From positions 9,989,838 to 10,053,837 of the forward strand of contig CP099842.1 of the NCBI GenBank assembly GCA_030062745.1: DNA of 64,000 nt, given 5' to 3'. The stretch comes from Capitulum mitella. Lineage: Eukaryota; Arthropoda; Thecostraca; Pollicipedomorpha; Pollicipedidae. Positions 11,851 through 24,268 of this stretch are shown piece by piece. How positions within the stretch are numbered: position 1 is the first letter of the stretch; the number at the start of each line of letters is the position of its first letter. The translations under genes and the position numbers were made by a program. The notes beneath the pieces are model-generated. The model was not told the origin of the DNA. It saw nothing but the letters and a program-made list of their open reading frames with translations, and made no database searches.

Positions 11851-14800
11851 GGTACACCCATCAGTTATGCCCGAATGATGTCGGCTGGTTATGTTCAAAC
11901 GGTAATCCCACGTAGGACGTCAGTCCCCTCGCAAAGTTCCGATTTGTCAGCGAGAACCGTTATTTTCGTTATGTTTGTTTGATTACAAACGCTTAAAACC
12001 TAAACAATTCCGCCCGATTTTCGATTTTTTGCCAATCGACGAATTATTCAATTACCGTAAATGTCACAAAGTAACAGAGACCAGCTCCAAATCGTTCTCA
12101 AGATTTTCAAGAAAAACAGGTAGGGGAGGGCACAATTGTGCTCTTCTTCCAGTGCATGTCTTAAAAAAATAGTTTTACTCGGGCAAATACCTATAAAATC
12201 CTTAGCAGTCGAGTTCAAAGAGGGTTTACCACATATCTCTAATGCTGGCGCACGGCTGCACGATGGAACATTCTGCGAGTCATCTTCAAAGCGCCGCCGG
12301 CGAGCTGTTGGCGCCCATCAGCCCCCACCAGCATCGAGAATAGGGCGCAGGCATGCTGGTTCCTTATTGTACCATTAATAGAAATCGACCGACAGTGTCG
12401 TTGACTTTGCGCCATCACCCGCGGTGATCCAGAAAAAAATATTTAGTCGTGTCACGCGCATTAGCATGCCTGCATGTTAAATATTCATGGTGCCCCAATG
12501 CGTCGCCCTCAACGGTTCGGAGGCGACGGGGCAATGACATCGCCTATTTTCAGCAGCGCAGGTGCAGTTAGTGGAGTGCGTGGGTCCCTGTCCGTCGGGA
12601 GGCATCCAGTGGCGCAGCCACGATCAAAAGGGTGGAGAAATAGGGCAATTTGCCTCCCCAGACAACTTACTGACGCCCGACGAGACACAGGACTCGACTC
12701 AAGACACGGACGATTGAGCCCAAAAGTATCCAAGACCTGACATACAATAAACAAACAAACATTGCCTTCCTCAATCTTGAAGAGCTAGCCAACCTCAAAC
12801 AAATTCAAACCGATTTATTTTTTCGCGGGGGAGGCTGCCGCAGGCTGATGCCCTCTCCGCGACCAAGCGCAGTGAGACTGAGTAGAGAATGGCATCTCAC
12901 TACTCGTCACAAAGCTGGAGGGACTTCAGCCTTTTTCAAACGGGGTCAGTTCGCCGCCCAGCCAACCACACCCTACCCATGATTTCTCCGACCCCAAAGC
13001 CACATCGTTAAAAGGGGAGTCGATGTAGACCAGGGGCGTAACAGGAATTTCGCCAAGGAATGGGCAAGGACAAACCTAATCCTCTCAAAACTGCAAATTT
13101 CTGGATTTCGACCACTTTATTTTTCATTCCCCGACATTTTCATTCATCTTTATTTTGTGATAAACAGCGAGACGTTCATTTTTTAAGCCCAAGGGAGATA
13201 TGATGACCCTGCCACCTCTCGTTTGTTCCTGATGTAGTTAGATACTTCGGATATCGTATGCCAGATGGCCAGATTACGAAAATCGGCCGCTACCCTTGTT
13301 TCGCTCTTCTAAATGCGTGACTGGCGTGTCCCGTTACTTTTGTTAGCATGCAAAATATCTCAGGTCACAAGCTTTCGTCTGAAGCTTGGTTCACCGAAGT
13401 AGTTTTGACTGGCAGATACAAGGGGCAGCGCTGAATCAGCCTTTGATTACGATTATTTAAAACCCCAGGATATATATTTCTGAGTGTACTAAATCAATGG
13501 GGATGCACGACTACACAGAGAATGTTGGCGTAATACTCAGAGAGACTGTGGGTTGGAACTGGTCACTGCCTTCATTCGACTCGGTCCTCGAGACCTGGTG
13601 GATCTGTATTTGGTTTGACGTCCCAGTCACCGTTGGCTTCAAATACCGTCGGCCGAAGGATACGAAATCACCAGCCTGTCTGTCCCACACGACAAATCAG
13701 TTGCTTACTCCGCGTCCAGAGTAATCGTTTCAAGTATAAAATGATAGATACAAATACAAGCAATATCTGCGGATAAAGGCCCCAATGACCTTGTAGTCGG
13801 TGCGCCTCTCAGCCTCAATAACCAACCAATATCTGCGAATACAAACTTGGAAGCCAATTTAAACTGCCAAAAAAGTTAAGACATGTCTCAGTTACGCTAG
13901 CGGAACTAAAACGGGTTACGAATCGTCATTTTCAGTGAGCTTTTAAGAAAAACAAACCAGTAAAACAGTCGACGATGAATAAAAACTGTGGTAAATGAGT
14001 CAACTTCGGACGGGCTCCATCCACACGAACCAGAAGCAATCGCGCTGTGAAGGCGCACGAAACTAGAGGAATGGCTCAGTGTATTTGCATAAGAACGTTC
14101 CGCGAAATCAATCTTCAGAGAAGCAATTGCAAGCACATTACCACCACTACAGTCTGTGTACACCATCTGTGCGGTACACGGATTTCTGAAAACGTAGCGT
14201 AATTCAACAGCGATCGAAACAAGGAGCCTACCATTCGGAACGGCCATCAGGAGGCAATAGAACAAACGTCGCTAAACAAGAATAAGGACTGGAGAGACAA
14301 ATACACAAGTCTCCAACAGTATCGCCAGCATATGCATCGATGGTTGAATGAAAGTCAATGGTTTTAAGTTAGCGATGACTCATTTCCGAATCTGAAATAT
14401 TATGAAAGTATCCACCAGACATCATCGCTTCAGTACAACTGCTTTCGCAGACCTTACTCTGCGAAAAACAGGAGAAACTATTTGCTGATATCAGGGAGCT
14501 TTAACTCCACTGCTGTTTGGCGATTACTGGCATCCACATGACAATGTTTTGAGACATCATGCGTGGCATATGCGAAGACCAGGCGGAATCCATCACATAA
14601 TGTATCTGAAAACATTTCATAAATATCGCGATTTTACAAAACATCGGTGAAAACTAATGAATCCCCCACCGAACCTGGCCAACAAATGCCTTAATCCGCT
14701 ACTAAACAGCAAGCCCACAACACCAATCAATGATCATACACCACGTAACACATTAATTTATCACCAGTCATAATGCCGAAACAGCGAAAGTCGCCTTCAC

Positions 14801-15191
14801 CCGGGTCAGTCAGCCGAACTCATCAACAGGAACCGCGCAGTCGCGAGTGTGAAGGCGGCTCGACACGTTGCCGTCGAGCCGGACACAGAGGGCGTCACTT
14901 GCCCACGTCGCGCCCGGCCTGCCTTCGCAACAGGACGCACAACCGACGGCCCGCTGGCCGGGTCGTCTCTCGGGAAACGCGGACCGCCCGCGGACGGCGC
15001 CCGGCCCGGCGCACCGGCAGACAGGCGCCGTCAGTCGTGAGAGCGCGCCGGAGCCACAGTCCGCGCGGCCGTGCCGCGGACTCGCGCGTCACACGTTGCA
15101 CGCTCCGCTATCACGCTGAGCGAGGGCCGCGGCCGGGCCCGGCGGCGACGGCGGCCGCGGGCGTCAGCCGCTCCGCGCGGCAGCCGGCCGC
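11851..15191. other. No gene recognised (3' flank of TMEM115)
   Basis: No conserved frame. A CAGGGGCGTAACAGG motif near 13032 resembles a hAT-type MITE end, but I could not find its partner end. GC content rises steeply from about 14770 towards TMEM115 exon 3. Open frames there on the plus strand are antisense shadows. Confidence 0.55.
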
Positions 15192-15441
15192 TCAGACCAC
15201 CTGGACGCCGGCGGCCGGCGGCTGCGGCGGCTCCGGGTCGGCCGCCTCGGCCGGCGGCGGCTCGGCCGCGGCCGCGGCCGCGGCGCCGGCGCCGGCGCCG
15301 GTGCTGGGCGCCGCCGCCGGCGGCGTCGGGCTGTGCGTGGCCGGCGGCGGCGGCGACTTGGCGTCCTCGTCCATGCTGGGCCAGGAGGTGGGCGATTCGA
15401 CCCGCTGCAGCCGCTCGCTCAGCGCCTTCAGGGCGATTTGC
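15192..15441 (-). CDS. TMEM115: TMEM115 exon 3 (C-terminus)
   Basis: 250 bases after acceptor CCCGTTCGCAG. The junction codon AG/G gives DAERRRQIALKALSERL, matching the vertebrate protein. The rest, MDEDAKSPPPP onwards, is a very GC-rich Pro/Ala tail ending GVQVV and a stop at 15192. Several longer frames on other strands overlap this exon but are compositional. Confidence 0.93.
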
Positions 15442-18400
15442 CTGCGAACGGGTGGACGGATGGCGGTCGCCGCCTAACTCGGTCGACACAGAACGCCAGG
15501 TCTCACACGTCACGGACGCTGCGGCTCAGCCCCACGTCGCTCAGTTGAAAGCGAGCAGGCTGGAGCACCTCTCCATTCCCGTTTGATCCGACCGTCACTA
15601 CGCCATACGCTTGCAGCGGATCGCAGCACCAATCAGCCCCCAGTAATATGTCTGTATCTTTCTTTATCCGAATGGTTGATGGGGTGATGTTAAGGATCGG
15701 AGCCCACCATGAGGTTAAGGATCGGAGGCCAACCATACCATGTTGCGCAGGATCCGACCCCTTCGTCTGATCGCCCAATTGCAGCTTTAAATACATTTAT
15801 ATCATTTTTGGCTTCCACATGGACACTAACACCGTTCCGACGCCGCTTTTTCACATGACCATTTACGACACTAAACTACCATTCACCATGCATAAACCAG
15901 CATCCCAGTTATCGTGAAATAAAGCTAGATGGCGTTAACCGTTAGTCAAACGACTGATGATGCGTAAAAGTTTTCAATGAGTCGCAATAATCAAATAGAG
16001 TGGCAAACATCCTCAACATGGTTTACGCATAAAACTCGTATAATGACTGGGATCCAGCCAGAACATTACAGTTTTTTATTGCGTTTTATGCGTAAATTCA
16101 TAATGTGCCGCAGCAGACGGTTTCTACAATAGAGGCTTCCTCCGCGCAAGCTGAAAAGAAACGAGATTCACAAAACTTAAGGCTACAAATGCATTGGAAT
16201 TGACTTCCTTAAAATGGAAGCTTATTTAGTACGTTTAAAACAGCTGTTTCCCGTAGCCGTGTTCTTTATATCGCATGTGGATATAAACATGGATATTTTT
16301 TAGACCTGTAGAGACAGGTGTTTTAGATTTAGAAGACCCAGTAAGTGGTTTCATCCCAAAAGCTGATCGCAATTGCTCAGCATTGTCTTGCGTTTGTCCA
16401 GCAGCTGAGGCCGAGGTCCAAATGCATGGACAATGGCGATGTTTTGCACAGTTGCGCAAAAACATGAAATTTCAAGCCGTCAAGTTAAAACCTGAATATG
16501 AAGATAGATTTAAATAGATATCAAAGAAATCCTCTTCAATATCCATGGTATGTTAAGGCTTTGGGACGCTGAGCCATCTGGTGGTTGGCATTTCATTCGA
16601 ACATATTTCACTTTCGCATTTGATGGGCTGGTATGTATCGGCAGTCATGCGCTACTGCAACAGTAACTCTCCTGTTGTGCCATTCGGGGATCTGCTGGTA
16701 TTTCGTGACCGATTTATTCCAGAAAAACATAATTTTCTGTGATAGAAAGTAATGCACGGGAAAGCACACCATTGGACTACCCTAATGCTGTCAAACAACA
16801 CAAACGCTTTTGACTCTGACAGCGACCTTTGAATCTTGGAAAATTACCATTAATTACTTGTAATACGAATCTTCACGACTAATTAACGGCATTTTTCAAG
16901 TGATGATAAATATTCTCAATGTGGTGAAGTCTGTTTGACAAGACACATATGCAAGGTTAAACTCTGCGGAAGTCTTGAGAAGAAACATATCAGAGTTCCA
17001 GATAGAACAGCACTTTCAAACGGCTTCAAACGCTGGTAGGACAACTTTATCATTCAATAACACAGCACAGCGATTGGTCAGCAAATCAAAACTGCTAAAA
17101 GTAGTCGAGTGTGCACACTATCTAACAATCTGAGATGGGCACTATTTAAATAAAATTATCCGTAAACCGTTCCGAGAGCCCGAAATACAGTTGTACACTG
17201 TATGCAGATGTACAAACGCCATGTTATTCGAAGATGCATTTACGTGGTGTTTGTAGTTTAACTACACAGTTTTAAACAGTTCTCAAACAACATAATGCGC
17301 ACTCATTAAAATGTCAAGCGTGGTAAACATACTAACTTATGGCATAATTCCGACTACGTTTATCACACAGTCCAGACTTGTGTAGGCTTAGGTGCTCCGT
17401 CTTAATCCCCTTGCAAAGTTAAGCTTCCCAAAAGACGAAAACCTGACTTCCCGTTGTGTGGCTTCTCATCTGTTTGTGTGATTCTACGCGGGCGTTTTTC
17501 AAGACAAGATGCGCAAATGGTAGGGATGCCCCGATTTTGGTTTAAAATTCTCTCCTTTCCTAGTGAGCATGGCTGAAGATAGGCCCTCAACAGGACCTCC
17601 TCTCGCAGATCTTGACTGTGGAGACCGACCGCACCCCGAGTTGGCGACGACCGCCCAGTAATGTTAGCTAGCCTGCGCCCGACGGTGGGCAGTTGTCACG
17701 CTCCACGAGGTTTTTCAAAGTCAGACGGCAAAAAGATTACGTTGGGAAACTGAAACAATGGTATCAGACTTTAACCATTTTACGCGTCTTTTGCAGCATT
17801 TTCCAAGGTCGTATCACGTCAATGCGTTCTGACGTCATTATGAAGGGATTGCAGGTTTTTTGGACCTAAGCCAAATTTTGTGTTCTACCTCCACAATGCG
17901 ACGAGATGTACAGTCAATTTTTGGTGTATGATTCAACGTGCATACGAGTAAAAGTATCGTCCGGGCTTTGAATGGTCAGGTCAGTTGCCAGTGGTCTCAC
18001 TTGGACTCCAAGAGGTCAGTGACCAGGAGTTCAAATAAGGTCACTGATTCTGACTTCGAACTGGCTTTGACCCGTCCGAAGGGTACTTTTTGCTAAAGAC
18101 TGACGCTAAAGATTGATGGAAAGGCTTTTAGATTTTCAAACATGATTTTGAAGGTAAAATGCTAAAAAACTACGATGATGACAACGTGGGCGGCAAGCGA
18201 TAAGAAACACTCTAAAACCCCGGTAACTTGAGAGATCAAGTTAGTTAGATCAGATCAGAGTTTGAACTGACATGGACAAATGACAATTGCATAAAACGAA
18301 TGACAAGGGCTACATATTTCTCTTGATATTCGGTCCATTTGATCCGCGTTTTCTTCGGTCTACAGAGGAACCGTACCGGATGCTCGAAGATTTCAGCAGG

Positions 18401-21400
18401 CTGTTTACACTATATCACAGGCGAACAATTTTGCAACTATACATGAATACAGAACTTTGGCAAACCAAGGAGTTTTGACATTTTTTTCGGCTGGGAGTTC
18501 CTTTTCCGCAAGAGGGCATGGAAGTCTTTCGGGCCACCTAACCGTACCGGTGCCCAAAGGTCTTACCGAGGAATTTGCAAAGGTTCAACAGGCCAGAAGC
18601 ACCTAGCAGCCAACAGTCACGTGGCATGCCGATACATGTGACTCAACACGGAAAAAACCCGCCAAGGGTTAGAACACGAAACCCCTGTGACATCTACGTA
18701 CACTTGTAACTACGACTTCATAAATTATCCACACCAAACCTTTTGCTGTATGATGTGGTGTTCTTTGTCAGTGGACCATGTGTCCTTACGTATTCACTTC
18801 AGTCAACATGACCGATATGTAAAGCAATATTTCTTTCCTACAAACTGACAACACTAGGTCCTTCACTTTTAAAGAGGAGAGTGTCGGCGCGTCCTGGCGT
18901 CGGAGGAGACGTCGCTAGCGCGGCAGTGGACAAGGCAAGGTGCTCCGCCCAGTGAGAATCGTTCACCCACCACTGCAACTTACTCCACTCTCCTCTCAGC
19001 TCCGTCCGACTCCCGACCTCCCGAATCCACCTGGTCAAAAGCATGGAGGCAATTTCGCTAACCAGGCAGAGAACATAACTAGAGCTCTACATTATCCGCC
19101 TTCTGGCAATGAATGTGAACATGGAAGAGACTGTAGTGGTAATGATTTCCTTTGTGCTTCTCAAATACTTGAATGTGTAAGCTGATACCCGTTCTGCATT
19201 ATGTTGTGATGTAATGAAGTGTGTAATGAAGTGTGTAATGAAGTATGTAGTGCGTAATGAAGAAGCTGAGTTTTGTAAAAAGTTTCGGTAAATATCTTCA
19301 GTCACTCGAACATTAAGTCCGCGAACCGAAATATTTCACATGTTATTTAACTGCTTACGGAAAATTAGTTATCCAACTGTGCCAAAAACACAACATGTCA
19401 CAGGGCAAAGGATAATATTAACCATTTCATTCGTCATTGACCAACTTCAAGTGAGCCCTTGCCTTGAACGCAGCGCCGGAACGGCCGCCACGCTCGTCCC
19501 TGATTCTTTCTATGGCATTCCTACCCTCACATCCCATTCGGCAGGAGTGTCACGCTTGAACGCAGCGCTCTACGGGCGACAGTACTCACCTGGGCACCTG
19601 CTGCTTATACCCTATATCGCTCGATCCTAACTGCAGCCCTTCACATCTTTACATGTTCACACTTTCGTTTATCACATTTTTTCGCTGGGTGGAATACCCT
19701 CACGGTACTGGCGATGCCCGTGCGTGCTGAACAACACGATACAATTAAATGTTGGGAGCCACGAAAGGTACAAAGCGGCCGACAAACCGACGTCTAAACA
19801 TCAAGTGAAGGAAGATCATTCATAGCAATCAATGGCCCGGCGCGTTCCACCAAGACCCAACGCAGACTCATCGCCCACCTTCGTCGTTCAGCATCCTGCG
19901 GCTCCACGCCCGGCAGACTGATGGTGATGGAGGACGGCGCACCGACATCGTATTTCTTTACCGGCCGCCGGCAAATCCGCACCCTCACCAGGCAGGCGTG
20001 GATCACGTTGCACACGGTCGAGATGGGAGGCTGCAGTACGTTCGGGAAGAACCTGGCCAACAGAGGGCATCAGTTTCAAGTGGCAACAAGATTTGCAATG
20101 AAGCTTTACTCATGCCATGTTCCCTCTGCTAATCCTCTGAGAAAAAAACATGATGTCCTTCTCAGGCAGATCCAGCCAAACACCTTGGGAGGGGCCACAC
20201 TGTCTGGTGGACATTGGTATAAGAAGAATGAAGTTTCAATAAAAGAGCATGAAACAAATGGAGTACTGTACTTGATTTGAAACATTATTTTGCTGGTTGT
20301 TGGTACATTACAACATCATTTCTTGAAAAAAAAACTGCAAAAATGGGTAGCCTGGGGGTGCCAATGCTGGATTCATCCTGCAGTTGCCGATGATGAATAT
20401 ATATGTACGTATGTATGTATTTACGATGTAAGGGATCTTCACTGCGTGGGTGGCTTTAAGCCCTGCATCATACAGGTCATAGGTAAAACAAGCACAAACA
20501 AAAACATAAGACATAGGGCAATAAAATCATAAAGAGACGCATAACGCCGACCACACAACCCAGCATGGTTAGTCAGGTGTACGAGCTAGTATTCGTCGCT
20601 CAGCGCGAGCGTACACCGACGCTGTCCAAGTGACGTCACGTCTGGTGGTAGTCAATTGTATGTAGTGGGTGCTCGGCAGCGGAAGTGCCGCATCCAAGCC
20701 TCGGTTCCGGACCGGGGGATATGCAGCAAGCCGTCCTGCCTCGTGCTTTGCTTGCGTATTTCGCGATTCACATGGAGGACAGCTGCAAGCGAATCAACTT
20801 TCTGCGCTCTCGAGCACTTTGCGTGTCCGACACATTGTGCAGTATTCTGCGAGCCGCCGGGCCGTCAGCCAACCTAGTTTCTCTCGCAGGTCCGAGACGT
20901 GATCAAACTTTCTGCGGCCCAAAATGACTGGCACCAAAGTTCAGGATCTTGTGAATCCGGTAGTTTTTTTGTCCATTACCGTAAACCGGAATGCAGTATC
21001 GGAACTACGAGTGAACGAGGGCAGTGACTAGTGTGGTCATGATGCCCCAAGGAAGGAGGTGGCGAGCATGCAAAAGACCGACTAAGATGCCTACACAATG
21101 ATGGCTGATAGGACCCATGTGACTGTCCCATGGCAGGGTTTTGTAAAAGTGACACAGATTTTTCACCTTGCTGAAAGGTTTGAGTGTCTCATCAGGGAAG
21201 GTGACTGTGAAATTTTGGAGGTTGTGCAAATTTCAGCAGTTTCCAAAGATGACAAATTGCTCACCTTGACCTTGAATGCATTCATGCAGAACCACTGGTA
21301 TAAAGTAGAGCAATGTATTGCACATGCCTCCTCCATAGGTCATTGCAATAGGTGATTGTAATACATGAAGTACTACAATCATCACTGCAGTCACATGAAA

Positions 21401-22826
21401 TATTGCAAATATACTGAATGTTTCAGTATAGAAATAAAACACATAACTGCACATGCAGCCACTTGGCATCAATCACCAATACCATGTTCTATCACAGAGT
21501 GATGTGTGGTACAATGCCCCACTTTTAACATAAAAATAATGGACAAAACTTTGCTGAAACTTGGGGGAGTTGGTGTCTGTTGCAAGACCACAGAAATGGA
21601 TGTTTCACAACTTAACAGGTATAAGTGAAGATATCAGAATTAGACCAAAATTATTGTGCCAAACATGACACCAAACAAGTAACATGTTATTAAATGTGCA
21701 TCATATATTAAGGCAAAAACTATGAAACTGCTCCAATGCACCTGAATATGTGGTCATCCTATACTACCATTTATACATGACATGATACTGTGTTACTTGC
21801 AAGCTGGAAGTAATACCACACCTCCACAAATTCATTAAATTTTTGTGGAAGATACCCCAACATGAAAGTATGCAGCCCCAATAGAATACATTTCTACATA
21901 CAAGGCACACTCTATTACATTTAACAGCATTGATACAAGACCTTATGACAAATGGAGACCCAGCTCTTTTAAAACAGTACTCACTTGGCAAATGCAAAGC
22001 CTTCTGCCATGTCGCCTTTCGTTCCATTTGAATGGGGTTGGTAAAACCGAAGGTATGTCCAGCTGATCACAAAGCCAAGAGTGAACATGGTGGCATAGCT
22101 TCCTTCTACTGCTCCGACCACATACAAAAGGATAGAGATGACAACAAGGATCAAAGGCACATTTCTGTTTGTGATCTTTACAGGTGCCCTGATGACAACA
22201 TGATCAGGCATGATCTGCTTGACAGCCACAGAGCAGCCAGCTATGTAGCCAGCAAGTCCATGTATGTGTACATGGAAGAGAAGATCTGTGTTGAATGTGC
22301 ACATATACAGAAACAGATAAAAGAATCCTGACAGGACTGCCACCATTACATTGACAACCAAAAAGAAAAGAAGCATTTCATTGCCTCCCCAAAGAGGCTC
22401 CAGTAGCTTCCCACACAGCACAATGGTGACAATGTCAATGCACACTTCCCACAGGTGCACTTCAAGGAAGCAGTGAGTGAATGCAGTCCATAGCCAAAAC
22501 CTGGGTGGCAGCAGATATCCAGGTGTCACACTAAGCACATCAATCAATGTGTCTGAAAATGACAAGCAGTAACCAAACAGAGTTACAACTATGACAAACT
22601 TCACAAACAACCCCGTGTTGGCAACAGCTGCAGCAGCCTGTTGCAGGAGGTAAGGAATATTTCGCTTGATGGACGAAATTGGCATCATGTAAAGGTGTGG
22701 TGAAGGAAGGGGCAGACGGTTTCCGGGGCACGGCTCTGGCAAGTCGCAGCTCAAGTGTGATAGCAGCTGCCAGGTATTCCGCTCTTCATGGGCTTTGATT
22801 CTGGCCAATATTGCGCCTAGTTCCAT
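15192..22826 (-). CDS. TMEM115: TMEM115, Golgi rhomboid-like membrane protein
   Basis: Three exons join in phase to 421 codons: 22826-21985, 20052-19879 and 15441-15192. The family is a polytopic Golgi protein with a rhomboid-like fold but no protease site; human TMEM115 is linked to the COG complex and Golgi-to-ER traffic. Residues 70-265 hold the hydrophobic segments, with family landmarks TPGYLLPP (101-108), LLEPLWGG (141-148), HIHG (187-190) and YLRFYQ (259-263). Then come FFPNVLQP (282-289), the diagnostic KYDVGAPSSITISLPG followed by PQDAERRR, and ALKALSERLQRVE with WPSMDED, all as in vertebrate TMEM115. The last 60 residues are a Pro/Ala-rich tail with no close counterpart that I know. 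The true start may be Met47 or Met48 (22688 or 22685), because family similarity begins just after. The gene looks intact. The 5' exon is CG-poor and the 3' exon CG-rich. Confidence 0.95.
15442..19878 (-). other. TMEM115 intron 2
   Basis: GT-AG intron of 4437 bases. AT-rich and largely unique. It contains a short run of repeated GTGTAATGAA units near 19218-19260. No coding exon recognised. Confidence 0.8.
19879..20052 (-). CDS. TMEM115: TMEM115 exon 2
   Basis: 174 bases between acceptor GTTGGCCAG and donor AG/GTGGGC, phase 2 in and phase 2 out. Encodes the cytosolic segment after the last membrane span, including the KKYDVGAPSSITISLPG signature and PQDAERR. Without the splice the frame would run into unrelated residues, and joining exon 3 restores the family sequence. 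Confidence 0.93.
20053..21984 (-). other. TMEM115 intron 1
   Basis: GT-AG intron of 1932 bases. The part from about 21100 to the donor contains almost no CG dinucleotides, while the part near 20560-20930 is CG-rich and contains a TGACGTCA palindrome near 20631. No coding sequence seen. Confidence 0.85.
21985..22826 (-). CDS. TMEM115: TMEM115 exon 1
   Basis: 842 coding bases covering all predicted membrane spans. It ends GCC AA at a perfect donor GTGAGT, phase 2. The ATG at 22826 is the first in frame. The 46 residues before Met47 have no family match and lie in more CG-rich sequence, so they may be 5' UTR. Confidence 0.93.
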
Positions 22827-23190
22827 CCAGTGAATATGGTCGCAATCTTCCGTAGTCCTTCAGCCCTCACGCAGTCAACAATACAGTTCCGTCAAGCTTG
22901 GCATGTAAACGTGCATGCCATTTGGCAGTCGCCTAAAAGGCAGACAAAATAGAGAGGTGACTATAAAAAAACGTATCGCCATCCAGGGTGGGAAAGACGG
23001 GATAGGGAGAAGTTGAGCAGCCCCAGCAGCCGCAATAGGCCAGGGAAAACTATGTGTCCGTCCCCTTCCACGCAATGACTTTGGGTGTCTCGTAAGAAAT
23101 TAAATTCAAAAAGGTGCCAAAGCACAAAACATGCTAAAAAGAAAAGTACGCAAAATGAAATTAAAACAGTACAGTGGTAAGGGGGTGAGC
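22827..23190. promoter_or_regulatory. Presumed TMEM115 5' flank
   Basis: CG dinucleotides reappear upstream of the TMEM115 start after the depleted exon 1 region, as expected for an unmethylated promoter. I see no TATA box or other decisive site. This is an inference from position and composition. Confidence 0.35.
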
Positions 23191-23194
23191 AGGT

Positions 23195-24268
23195 GCAGGG
23201 AATGTTAGGGTCTCCAATTTCTTCCGGGGGAAGGCCCTGGACAGACTATGCCCAAAAGGGATCAGAGACCGACAACCTTCAATTTTTCAAAGGGCCTCAA
23301 TGGATGGACATGAGTGGCGTTCACCGAACAAGAGTCCGGACCCTGACAGGAGGCCTCGGCATCCGTCCAGAAGAATGCCTTGTGGAAATGTTATTTAGAA
23401 CTGGCCCAGATACCGGAGACCTGTAATATTCCAAAAAGCTTCATTTGCCGAACTGGATCCGGGCAGACTGCGCTGGACCGAAGACAGGACGCTGCTAGAG
23501 AGCGTCGGCTTCGTTCCTGGAGAGTGCCTCACACCAGTTACATCCGAAAGCGAGCCAAAGGACCAGGAAATCTGCGGTTTTTTCAATGGGCCTCAGAGGA
23601 AGGGCGGTGTGGTATGTTGTCCAATCGAAGTTCGGACCTCGTTAAGGGGCCTCGGGAATACCTTCTGGAATAAGGACTATTGTTCTTTGCACTCAAAACC
23701 AGCCCGGAGCTGTGGAACCTATAGTCATTCAAAAGACCTCACAGAATGAGCCAATGGTGGCCTGCAGTGAACCGGAGTGTCCGGACCCCGCTATAGGTGT
23801 CTCACCTTGCTTCAGGAGGAGGGTCTCGTACAGATTACACAAAAAAGCGGCCAAGAGGCCGGGAACCTACGATATGTCAAAGGGCCTCATGGAAGGAGCC
23901 TAAGTGGCCTGCGCTAAATCGGGTTCCAGACTGCAAGGGGGCTTCTGCTTCCGTCTCGAAGAAGGTTTCGTACCGATTACACCCAAAACCGACCCAAGGA
24001 TGGGTACCTTGCAGTTTGCTAACGGGCCCCACACAAACGACGGGGTTATCTGTGTCGTACCGGAGTTCATACCCTGATAGGAGGCCTCGGCAATGCCGTC
24101 CGGAAGAGGGCATCATGCCGGTTACACTCAAAAGGGATCCAGAGACTGGAAACCTATGATTTTGCAAAGGGTCTCGCGGAATGAACTATGGTGGCGTGCG
24201 CAGGACTAGGGTCTGGATCCTGCTAGGGGGGTCTCGGACTCCGTTCAGGAGCGGGCTTCGTGCAGGAG
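23195..24268. repeat. Tandem array of ~146-bp units, about seven copies
   Basis: The landmark CAAAGGGCCTCA or a variant recurs near 23288, 23433, 23584, 23726, 23879, 24020 and 24163, spaced 141-153 bp. Other shared blocks are GTCCGGACCCTG, AGGAGGCCTCGGCATCCGTCC and GTACCGATTACACCC. The units are strongly diverged, so the array is old. Confidence 0.85.

Noticed and set aside
14773-15586. Long open frames on both strands around TMEM115 exon 3 (up to about 230 codons)
   Set aside because: They overlap a proven exon, consist of Arg/Ala/Pro/Gly translations of GC-rich repeats, and have no homology or splice agreement.
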